Of a DNA stretch of 10,325 bases, positions 1 to 8,500 are shown piece after piece. The notes under the pieces were generated by a model, which did not search any database, was not told the origin of the DNA, and saw only the letters and a program-made list of their open reading frames with translations. The position numbers were made by a program, and so were the translations under genes. Origin of the DNA: Lunasporangiospora selenospora (taxonomy: Eukaryota; Mortierellomycota; Mortierellomycetes; Mortierellales; Mortierellaceae); the NCBI GenBank assembly GCA_015680635.1, contig JAABOA010000943.1, positions 1 to 10,325 on the forward strand, written 5' to 3'. Each line of letters begins with the position of its first letter. Position 1 is the stretch's first letter.

Positions 1-46
<46 letters not shown>

Positions 47-65
47 TGTGTGTGTGTATGTGTGT
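1..65. repeat. (AG)20 plus (TG)n microsatellite
   Basis: Positions 1-40 are twenty perfect AG units. A short interrupted GAGAG follows, then TG units from 47 with one A interruption. The array touches the window edge, so its full length is unknown. It lies in the second intron of the minus-strand INO80F-like gene, where the pre-mRNA would read (CU)n. Confidence 0.95.
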
Positions 66-114
66 CGCCTGTGCTAGTGCATGTGTGCTTGCTTTCTTTC
101 TTGTTCAAACTTAC

Positions 115-503
115 ATCTTCAATGTCCCGTATCCGCTTCTTGAGGTCCTTGTACTTGCGTTTATACTTTACATCTATCAGCACGAAACGGGGCGAACGAT
201 CCATCGTAAACACGGCCTGACATACCTTTTGGGATGTATCCTCTCTCTCTCTCTCGCTCTCTCTCTCTCTCTTTCACGCACTCTCTTTTCTGCAGTCTAC
301 TTTTTGTTACCTTCAGCGGTAGATGCGGACGCAGTGACGGCCATGGCCATAGCCGAGCTGTGGTGATGGGTGTTGTTGTTGGTAGGGGTGCCGTGGTTGT
401 TGTTATTTTTTTTCGCAAAAGAATCGGTAACGGGGACTGTTGTAGCGGGGAGCTGTGGTTGTGGAGGAGGAGGAAGAGGAGGTCTGTTTCTACATGCAGT
501 CAT
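115..503 (-). CDS. 5' end of INO80 subunit F-like coiled-coil protein (partial)
   Basis: Two exons can be joined on the minus strand. Exon 1 (503..311) starts at an ATG with an in-frame stop upstream. It encodes about 64 residues of disordered sequence, with a Pro run, an Asn run (NNNN), a His run (HHH) and Ala/Met repeats. Its donor GTAACA at 310 is in phase 1. Exon 2 (173..115) follows an acceptor CTGATAG and completes an Asp codon, then encodes VKYKRKYKDLKKRIRDIED, a basic heptad-like helix. It ends in phase 0 before a consensus donor GTAAGT (114..109), and the rest lies left of the window. From memory of the family, the motif K-Y-x-x-L-K-x-R-x-x-E-I-E resembles the start of INO80 complex subunit F (TFPT/Nht1-like) proteins, chromatin-remodelling subunits in the nucleus. 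Only about 20 diagnostic residues are visible, so another nuclear coiled-coil protein is possible. Exon 2 could alternatively begin at a local ATG (204) without exon 1. Confidence 0.5.
240..272. repeat. (CT)16 microsatellite with one interruption
   Basis: A CT dinucleotide array is broken once by a CG step near 255. It lies in the first intron (310..174) of the minus-strand INO80F-like gene, where the pre-mRNA would read (GA)n. It is complementary to the AG array at 1-40. Confidence 0.95.
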
Positions 504-870
504 GAACAAACTCGTTTGATTAGATCATGGGGCGGAAAGAGAAATTGATGGAAGAGGAAGAGTCGCAAAGGCGCAGAGTTCCAAACTGGCCGGTGAGAGC
601 AAAAGAAAGGTCAGAGAAAAAAGACAAACCTTGGTAGTGGTGGCGGCAGAGAAAGAGGTAGAAGAGATTGAAGAACGGACCGAGAGTCAACAAATGCAAC
701 AAATGGCTGGGAAAGCGAATGAGATTCGGGCCCGGATGCTCAGCCAAACAACAAGCTGTGGTCAAGGCTAGGCAGATGGATGACACAGGGTCCACAGGGC
801 GCAGTGGATGTAGAGAAGTGTTCAGAATGGAGAGGAAGAGAGGAGAGGAGAGAGAGATGTGATGTTAACT

Positions 871-898
871 GGATGGATGGATGACTGGATGAATGGAT
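871..898. repeat. GGAT-type tetranucleotide repeat
   Basis: Imperfect tandem GGAT units with GACT and GAAT variants lie in intergenic DNA, directly after a GA-rich stretch (about 830-858). Confidence 0.8.
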
Positions 899-1060
899 GG
901 CTGAATGTCGAGGTCACAGAGATGGAAAAGAGGGACAGGAAAGAAAAAAGAGAGGATCAATGGTCGATCAGCAGAGCAGAAACCGCGATGAAGCGGAAGA
1001 CGGGAGGGGTGGAAGGAAATAAAGGCACCGTGGGGCAGAGACAAAGAGAAATAGAAAAAG

Positions 1061-1076
1061 AAAAAAAAAAAAAAAA
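1061..1076. repeat. A16 homopolymer
   Basis: A run of sixteen A follows an A-rich stretch. It marks the right end of the purine-rich half of the intergenic region, just before the switch to pyrimidine-rich sequence. Confidence 0.9.
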
Positions 1077-1244
1077 GGTCAAAGGAAAGTAAAAGGACAC
1101 TCACATTTGCTTGTCCCTTTTGTTTCCGTGTGCCTGGCCGTCTCGTCTTCCTTTGTGTCGAGACACATTTTTCTCTCCTCCGAGATGCAGCGATTACGAT
1201 CGATATACCGCGTCTCTTTTTGTCCCCAGAAACCTTCTTCACCC

Positions 1245-1320
1245 TTTTAAGCCTCTCTTTCTCTCCTTCTCTCCCCTTTTCTCTCTCTTTTTCTCTTTTT
1301 CTTCTCTTCTCTTTCTCTCC
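1245..1320. repeat. CT-rich polypyrimidine tract
   Basis: This is nearly uninterrupted C/T on the plus strand, with CTCT and T-run units. It is low complexity, intergenic and not coding. Confidence 0.85.
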
Positions 1321-1777
1321 AAGCTAACGCCCTGTTCTCCCAACTCGTGTGTTGTTGTGAGCACACAGCGATGCTTTTCTGGTCGTCGAAGCACCCGATC
1401 ACCAGTTCAACCCTCCCTCCTTCCCATGCGACACCTTCCTAATCTTGGTCCAGAATAGTGAACAGTGCCAAACCAACGGCTCTCTCATTCTCTTGGTGCC
1501 CTCTTCTCTCTCTCGTACAACACACGTACACAGTGCTCCCTTAGACTATCCCTCTCCTTCCTTTCTTCCCCAGGAACCGACAAATACCCATTCCCAGTAT
1601 CTCCGTGACAGGCCGCCTCGAGCCTATTGGACAGACACTGGCTCTCCCTGTCTCTTTCACCCTTGTTTACGCTTTTTTTGTCCTTGTCACGATGTATTAC
1701 TTGTGTGAGTGGGGTATGTTGGGGAAACTATCGACCAAAGGGTAAAAGGGATCCGCCTTCTCCTTGTGATACACGCC

Positions 1778-1800
1778 AAAAAAAAAAAAAGAAAAAAAAA
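1778..1800. repeat. Interrupted poly-A (A13-G-A9)
   Basis: Two A runs separated by one G lie 8 nt beyond the stop codon of the minus-strand RRT8-like gene. In that transcript the 3'UTR would start with a U-rich element, possibly relevant to 3'-end formation or stability (inference). Confidence 0.9.
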
Positions 1801-1807
1801 GCTGCTT

Positions 1808-4105
1808 CTACTTTTTGCCTTTGCTCATAAAACTACTATACAGTCCTTGTTGCTGTTGCTGGAGCCGTTGTTGGTCCCGAAGGGTCACGGGCGCCGCACT
1901 GGATCCTGCGCTCAACCCTGATCCCGACGTCGACCTTGGTCCTGTAGATCCTCCTTGCGAAATTGGCCGTGGGGCTTGTTCTTGCTTCTCAATCTCGTCT
2001 GCCACCCAGAGTGCACAGCCAACAATGTTGGTCCACATAAAAAATAAGTTTGCAATCGGTATCATTTCTAGCATTACTGCCATTGACCCAAACCTAGTTC
2101 AGGGTCATATTTTGTTAGAACAGGGAGGATCTCTTTTGGGAATAAAGGATAGAAAAGAAAAGAAAAAGACTGAGAGGAGCAGTGATCTAGACTTACCCGA
2201 CAAACTCTGACCGCCGTTTCCAAGCCTCTCGTCGAGACTGACCGACAGGGATGTTGCGAATATCCGAGTCATAATGGAATCGGATTCCAAATGTCAAGAG
2301 CCAACCGTTAATACCTGCATAGAGTATCTGACCCAGGATTGGGATCAAATTCAGCGGTAGCGTCACGATCAGCACCACAATCTAAAGTTTGACAGTTGGC
2401 ATTGGGTGTGAATGAGCATGTAGACCAAATAAAAAAGAAATATATCTGACAAGAGAGTGGAACTGATATGAAGCATTCATCGACCCTCCTCCTTTCCCTC
2501 CTCTAATCCTTCATTTCCAGGCTGGGAGCACGGTTTCGCAGAGCCATTTAAAATAATTGAGCCGTATGCCCGAATAAACCAGGGTGTGTACCCTGTCTTT
2601 TTTTTCTCTTTCCCCTCTCACTGCTCTCTTGAGACGGCTCTAGTACAGTACCAAGTGACAATGAGAGTGGGGTTTCGTGGTCACCATCCGATGCACATTG
2701 ATTGGGTATTCATAATTGCATATGCAATTATAAATGTCTCGAGCCGAACAAACAATCAAACCAAAAGTTGAAGAAAGAACAAAAGCCAAGACTGAGAAAA
2801 AGAAAGAAAAGAAAAATGATAAAGAGCACTCGGCTACAAAGAGGGCCGAGGCGGTAACAGGCGGACGGACAAGCGAGACGATGCATGCAGCGTTTAACTA
2901 AGTGGAGGAACGAATTGCACCAGTCAAGACCTCCATCGCAGCCTACATCGCCTATGCCGGCGTTTCGGTCCCTTTTGCTTTTGCTCATTCGGCTCTGTGT
3001 CCGGATCTTGCCCGAGTGGTAGGTCTCTGCGTTCTCGACTCTTATTCCCGCGTCTATGCGATACACCCGTCCATACTATTCTGACTAACGCCCGCTGCCG
3101 AACAGGTCGCAGTACACCGTCAGCTGCAGAAAGGCACCTCATGTGTCCTCAATTGCTGCTCCGCACTCTTCTTTCGGTCACGGTCACCAGAGCTCCAAGG
3201 TCACTCACACAGACCGAGAGAATTGACAAGAACTCTCGCTCGGCATACACGAAAACGGACGCTGAGACACAGAAAAAAAGGTACGGTACCCCCTCCTTCG
3301 CGGCGCTTTTGTCTAGGGACCGGAGGATGATTGGTCGTGCTCTCGACAAAGAGGCGCGAGGAACCAGAGAGCGGGGACGCGCACCAACGGGCTCGGTTTC
3401 TCTTACCTGAAGAAAGACGAGCAACAGACCAAAATGGACGCCACGGCAACACTTGGCCATATCATTACCCGAAGACTTGTCCAGGACGTGTCGGAGACCA
3501 CGGAGTTTAAGGACACGGTCAAAGAGGCCATCCTGGTATATGGGCAGGATGATCAGGTAAAAGAGAAGGATCATCACGGCTATTTCAAGCAGCACAAAGA
3601 TGACGCTTACAAACCTAGCAGGACAAGTGTGCGAAAGGGAGAAGGTTAGCCTATTACTGTTGGTAAGGGAGAGGGATGATCACGAACTCGTGAACGAGCC
3701 TAAAAAAAAGCCAGTCCCGAGGGCTCCTCTTAGTCTCCGCAAGGTGACCAAGTGCACCAGCTTGTTTTTATGGTCCCCCCTGTCTTTCTCACAATTGAGT
3801 TCTCTTTTGGTCTCTGTTGAATACACAGGCGAGTCAAAGGGTGAAGGATGGATGCGAGTTAAATGTCAACGTGGGCACAGGGATGGGCTTGGACCAGTAG
3901 ACAATTACCATGCAACACCTGCCGGACAATTGGCATTGATGAGTGCCCGAGCCTGCACGTGGAGTAGGTATGCAAACGCAAAGATAGTGGCGGCGATAGC
4001 CCAGAGCAGCGTCAGAATGAGCGGGCATATTAGCGAGGTGAGAAGTTGTGGATGGCCGAGCATGTACATGATCCCCTGAACGGGGTAGCTGGAAGGCACA
4101 ATCAT
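1808..4105 (-). CDS. RRT8/EI24-like multi-pass membrane protein
   Basis: Four exons join in frame on the minus strand: 4105..3909, 3614..3407, 2381..2197 and 2093..1808 (stop TAG). They encode 291 residues. Introns are 294, 1025 and 103 nt with GTAATT, GTAAGA and GTAAGT donors and TAG acceptors. An in-frame stop lies just upstream of the first ATG. Membrane segments are likely at about 21-48, 67-90, 127-160 and 201-226. Family-like marks are the N-terminal YPVQGIMY followed by a hydrophobic helix, LPLNLIPILG (143-152), a later FGSMAVMLEMIP (198-209), and the phrase FMWTNIVGCALW (215-226). The tail (about 231-291) is polar, with a Gln stretch near 271-279. From family knowledge, fungal RRT8/LDS proteins (EI24 superfamily) associate with lipid droplets and spore-wall formation in yeast; that role here is inferred from similarity remembered, not searched. 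The joins are strong because all phases fit. Confidence 0.75.
2382..3406 (-). other. Unusually long intron 2 of the RRT8-like gene
   Basis: The intron runs from donor GTAAGA (3406) to acceptor TTTAG (2382) and is 1025 nt, three to ten times longer than its siblings. Both flanks are in phase 0, and direct joining makes a continuous hydrophobic segment (...LLLVFLQ then IVVLIVTLP...). I found no convincing internal exon on the minus strand and no convincing gene on the plus strand. It holds an A/G-rich tract at about 2767-2816, a perfect palindrome at 2712-2731 and a CpG-containing, GC-richer part at about 2840-3400. Confidence 0.6.
2712..2731. repeat. Perfect 20-bp palindrome
   Basis: The half-site ATAATTGCAT is followed directly by its exact reverse complement, with no spacer. 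It lies in the long intron of the RRT8-like gene. It could be a dimeric transcription-factor site or a cruciform-prone element; no factor is assigned. Confidence 0.9.
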
Positions 4106-4259
4106 TCCACTAGGTCAAGGGTATGAAATTCCTCTGGTTGAGTTGGGAGTAGGAGAGTAGGGCTGGACCGTGGAATGGAGGGTGAGTCGAGTGGGACACG
4201 GTTGGTGGGATTGAATGGCAGGAGCAGACTTGGCTCTGGTGGTTGGAATGGTGCGTGGA

Positions 4260-4282
4260 GGGGAGGGAGGGAAGGGGAGGGG
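4260..4282 (+). promoter_or_regulatory. G-quadruplex motif
   Basis: Five runs of three or four G (4260-4263, 4265-4267, 4269-4271, 4274-4277, 4279-4282) are separated by single A or AA loops. This fits the G3+N1-7 rule with very short loops. It sits about 155-177 nt upstream of the RRT8-like start codon on that gene's template strand, so the DNA rather than its mRNA would fold. Confidence 0.85.
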
Positions 4283-4479
4283 ATGAGAGAAGAAGTGAAT
4301 GAAGTGGTGGTGATGGTTTGATGAATTCGTAAGAGAGAAGCAGGTGCAAACTGTGCGCGTGGAAAGAGGTTGAACACCAACTCGACTGAACCTTGTTCCT
4401 TTTTGAGGCTAACAATCAGACTCGGACCGGTTGCAATGCTTCTTACTCAAAAAAAATATCCATCACTCAAGGGCGGCTT

Positions 4480-4516
4480 TTCTTTTTTCTCTCTCTCCCA
4501 CTCTCTCTCACTCTCT
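4480..4516. repeat. CT-rich tract
   Basis: An imperfect CT dinucleotide tract with TTTTTT and CACT interruptions in the divergent intergenic region. Confidence 0.8.
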
Positions 4517-4711
4517 TGGGCTCCGCCACCAACTGAACCCCAGCAGCCCACGCAAGCAGCTCATTTATTCCTTAATAGGAGCGTTGATGAGTATGTAGGC
4601 CATGCAAAATTGAATAAAACCTAGGGATGAGCAAAGTATGCAATCGTTGGACAAAGCCTTTCATACTTCTCCACCTGGGGTTGCGCTAATGTAGAAACCT
4701 GCTCAAACGTC

Positions 4712-4736
4712 TTTTTTTTTTTTTTTTTTTTTTTTT
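4712..4736. repeat. T25 homopolymer
   Basis: Twenty-five uninterrupted T on the plus strand (A25 on the minus strand). It could be a nucleosome-excluding poly(dA:dT) promoter element or the tail of an old minus-strand retro-insertion. No flanking target-site duplication could be confirmed. Confidence 0.95.
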
Positions 4737-4820
4737 GGCTCTGACCGTGGTGGCGAGGCAAGAATCCTAAGATTCGCTATTGAGGGGCACTGGCAAGAGA
4801 GAGGAGGAGGGAACATAATA

Positions 4821-4840
4821 ACCTTGCACTCATGCAAGGT
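4821..4840. repeat. 8-bp-stem, 4-nt-loop inverted repeat
   Basis: ACCTTGCA, loop CTCA, then TGCAAGGT. The match is perfect across all eight pairs. It is in the divergent intergenic region, near a CCAAT pentamer at 4850-4854. No T-run follows, so it does not look like a terminator. Confidence 0.85.
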
Positions 4841-5390
4841 CGAAAGAGACCAATGGCACTGGCGCAGTTCCGTCGCACACAGCCCAACCAGCCCATCACC
4901 AAGTCATGGAACCTTTCGCAGTCTGCCACTCTTGTTTTATCACACAACGTAGTGTACCTGTATCAAATCCTCGTGAATTATAGTTTCTCTCCAGTTTGCG
5001 TATAAACTGGTCACTTGGATGTAGAACCCGAGTGAAGCGAACAACCGTTTTGGGATACTTTTTATGTATTTCTGCCCTGAATGACTGCCCTGTGCACTGT
5101 CCCTTGTTCATGCTTTTGAATTCACAACCATGTCATCAGACAGATGCCATGTAAATGCAAAGCCCACATGCAGCCACAATGGAGAACGGAAAAAACTTCG
5201 TGATTGCAAATGATATGTAACTTTGGACATTTGTAGCGAATGTCAATTTTGCTCTTGTGTTGGTTGGTCAACCAGAGCGTAGTAACGGTCTCCGCGGGAT
5301 GTTGCAGGAGGCGTCCTCGAGTCGGTCTACGAATTAAACTTTTAGTTCCCACAAGTGGAGGGAAGTGGGAGTAGAAATAGCGGCTCAATG

Positions 5391-5515
5391 CTCTCTTTTA
5401 TCTTTTCCGCTTTCCTTTTGCAACATCTCACATCTCTCTTTCTTTCCCCCTCTCTCCATCTTTTCACACCCCTTGCACCGCCTTTCCCCATCTTACTCCT
5501 CTTTCTCGCCGCAGG
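5391..5515 (+). promoter_or_regulatory. CT-rich tract before the channel gene start codon
   Basis: A strongly pyrimidine-rich stretch runs up to the ATG at 5516, as in many fungal core promoters and leaders. It ends in CGCCGCAG followed by GATGG, which also has the form of a splice acceptor. An intron in the 5' untranslated region ending at 5514 is therefore possible; no donor could be fixed. Confidence 0.45.
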
Positions 5516-8500
5516 ATGGACTCTTCGACGGGAAATGACAGCAAAACGTCCTTGGCCTCTATCCAGAGTGGCACCTCTCCAGCAATCCTGGATGGCAAAT
5601 TCACTGGGGATTCGGCCCATACTTTGGAGACTGCAATTGCCACAGGGAGTACGAGACAAGCAGTCAATTGAAAAGGAAGAGACAAGTGGTGTAAACGAAT
5701 CCATCTGACCTTTTTTTTTTCTAATCGAATCTGAACACTATCTCTGTCCCTGTATTTGAACGGAATAGTCCACCGGTTCTATTTGAAGGAACAACCTGAT
5801 CAAGCTCTACTCCATGGCAGTAGGATGTAAGTGCCCAAACCAGCGAGTGTTGTCTGCGCAACAAAGTCAAAACAGACGGGACTTTGTTTATTTACTTTAA
5901 CGGGCCTTTCTGCTTCTTTTCAACTTAGACCGTCCCCTCCAACAATCATCAAGAGTGGAACTACATGGAAGGTATGGGTCCCCTATCTCCTTCAGTCACC
6001 CACTCAGTTTTGAATTGCTAATATGCTCAACAAGTTGCAAACTGATATTCTCTTTGTGCCCCTCCCCCTCCCGCTTTCATGACCCATCCTCTTAGTGTAT
6101 TATTCCCTTCGAGAATATCCCCGACTCAGCATACTGGATTACCTTTGGCGTTTCATATAAAGGAGAAAAGCAGAATGCTTTGACCTCGTTTATGTTTTCC
6201 GAAGATGCCCTGATGAAAGATTTTTCCAAGTTCCTGAATGTAAATGATGCTTCAACTGATCTCCTGGAGCCACCCAAGTCCACAATCATTTGCTTGCCAC
6301 TAATGTCCCTGCGAACTAATATTTAACGTTGATAGTATAAAGGAGATATTATTTTTCTAGAAGAAGACGAGCTGGATGTCGTAAGTACGTTCAGGGACAG
6401 CTAATGCAGCGCCATTACAAATGGGTACATTTGTTTCATGCTTTGTGAAGGAAAGAGTAGTCCCCAAAATTTATTGTGTCTTTTTAAACCCACCTGATAG
6501 GAAATGTGCTATCCACAAATGAGTTTGTCAAACTAAGGACTCATTGTCAGATTGTATTGCAAAGCGAATGGGACCTTGGTGTGTTTTCTATCGATTTCAC
6601 GGACGCCAACTTGGGAGATCTCGAGCTTCAGTATATCGAACTCAACGACAATAGCATCACAACGCTAGAAAACAATGGTAAGCGTAGCTATTTCTCTTTC
6701 ATACTGGGGTCTGGGGGCGTTTTTGTGATTTTGCAGACTGCGCTTGAAAGGTGTGTATTAACGACTGAAGACGACACGACCTCTATAGAAATTGTGATTT
6801 ACGGCGAGAGCAAGCCGCATTTTTCCATGAGTTTTGCCTATCAATCTCAGCTATCCAAAGAGCCTCAATCAACAAGGGATTCCGCAAGCATCAGGAACTT
6901 TATAATCAATCACAGCTTCACTCACGCCTTGACAATGTGTTTGCGAGGCGATATCACCTACCTTGAAGCCTGGGATTTGCGTGAATGTAGCTCAAAAACG
7001 AAGGATTCAACAATAGCCCATCGGGTTGATAGGCTGACTATACCCTATGCGTCAACGACTTTTGAGAAGCTGGCTTTATATCCAGTCGCTCTTTTAATTT
7101 CCACTAGGGGAACACTTGTTGGTATGGGATCCGACCAAATGAGATCCTATCCTATCAGAGTTTACAAGTGCCCGTCCGTTGCTCCAGCCGATGTCAATCC
7201 GCTGCAACCACTAGAGCTGGAACAGATCCACATAAGCAAACTTGCTGATTTCCGTGGATCCTGCCAAATTTTCAATCGAGATTCCAACGACCCACAGGAA
7301 GAAGACGACAGACTTATCACCTGCGATGGTAAAACTGTGTCAGTCTACAAGACGAATGACTCTTGGGATTGCCTTTATTCTATCAAGATTGGCGTCAACT
7401 TTGACCAGGATCTCGCATCAGAGCTTGTTGGAGGAGTCAGGGGCGGCTATTTTGTATGGATGGGAGAAGTAAATGTCGCATCAATCTGGAACGCTGAGAC
7501 AGGAAAGAACATATCTCATGTTCCAATCATCCGTGAAAACTTGCTGATGGACTATGCTGCAAAACTTTCGTACCACGGAACTCGACTTGTCATCTGTTCA
7601 ATCGCCAGCATCGATGTGTACGACACCGTTTCGGGTACCAAGATCAAGAGCAGCCTGCCGACTATCGAAAACAACAAGAGCCATTACTCGATGAACGTCT
7701 TGAAGGAGCATATCGTGCTTTCAGTCAGTGGACATACACCTGAAGAAAACAGCCGACTCCGTGTTCATCGGTTGGTTAATCAAAGGACTCTGACGGACGA
7801 ACAGCAGTATATCTGTCGAGATGGCTATATCTTCTACAGTCTGCCTCTTATACAAGACCGGTGGGCTGTTCGTCTCACTGGCTCTTCCCTAGACTTTCTC
7901 AAAGTTCATGATGGGGCCCTGGCCATTGAGAGCGGGCCAAGTGATAACCAGTGCGATTTCCAAGAAATCAAGTTCGATGAGCTTGGAAATAATTTCATGC
8001 GGGACTACGAGATGGAATCAGGAGCCATCCTTTCAGCAAAGGTTGAACTTCAAGAGGGCTACTTTGAGTACATGGTCCGATTTGAACTATTCATCAAGTT
8101 TGACGGCCAAGACGAACCACACCGTTTATTCCAATTTAGTGAGGTTACTGGCAAGCACAAGATTTTTGTTATGAGGGATTCGTCTCAGCTGATTCACTTT
8201 ACCTCGTCCGAAGTGTATATCTGGAACATTCCTACAGCGGTAGGCGAAGGCATTGCTTTTGCAGGAGCTTGGCGTAACGGACTCGACAATATGATGGGCG
8301 GTTCCGATATTGAAAATTGGGATATTCAACATACTCAATATTGTAAACATTGCCGACGACTAGAGTTTGAGTACACTGGGACTTCATTTGAACCGGATGA
8401 AGAGGAGGCTGGACAAACCGAGGGCGAAGAGAACCCGATACCCGAGGCCGAGCCCTTGTTGCAAGTCGAAATAGACGGTCTAGTCAAAATTGGCGAGAGC

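Larger units (their letters stand above)
504..1807. other. Intergenic stretch without a convincing gene
   Basis: No open frame here has the composition or splice signals of a gene; the frames are made of purine or pyrimidine low complexity. On the plus strand about 540-1080 is purine-rich and about 1100-1700 pyrimidine-rich. The left part should be the promoter and leader of the minus-strand INO80F-like gene. The right part should be the 3' flank of the minus-strand RRT8-like gene, whose stop is at 1810..1808. No TATA box or clear polyadenylation signal could be assigned. Confidence 0.6.
4106..5515. other. Divergent intergenic region (shared promoter region)
   Basis: This separates the start of the minus-strand RRT8-like gene (4105) from the start of the plus-strand channel gene (5516), so it should hold both promoters and leaders. 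About 4106-4340 is pyrimidine-rich on the minus strand, as expected for a fungal leader. A TATAAA lies at 5001-5006 on the plus strand and a CCAAT at 4850-4854, but neither is placed well enough to assign. The other elements here are listed separately. Short open frames on the minus strand (4896..5111 and 5122..5388) show no recognisable family and are treated as chance. Confidence 0.55.

Noticed and set aside
520-795. 91-codon minus-strand frame with hydrophobic stretches
   Set aside because: It lies in the probable leader and promoter of the INO80F-like gene, and hydrophobicity comes from CT-rich sequence.
865-1242. 125-codon minus-strand open frame and its plus-strand counterpart
   Set aside because: Composition follows the purine/pyrimidine tracts (runs of Phe, Lys, Glu); no sign of a real protein.
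3008-3040. tRNA-like stretch with an A-box-like element (TTGCCCGAGTGGTAGG) and TTCTCGA
   Set aside because: No acceptor stem pairs, the B-box is broken by an extra base and no proper T-arm forms.
2997-3410. 137-codon plus-strand frame opposite the RRT8-like gene
   Set aside because: It lies in and against the long intron and shows no family resemblance; low-complexity Arg/Thr/Ser composition.
3600-4079. 159-codon plus-strand frame
   Set aside because: It is the antisense of exon 1 and intron 1 of the RRT8-like gene, whose minus-strand reading gives coherent membrane segments and splice phases.
4896-5111. 71-codon minus-strand open frame
   Set aside because: No recognisable family, no splice partners and no membrane or signal features; consistent with chance in AT-richer intergenic DNA.
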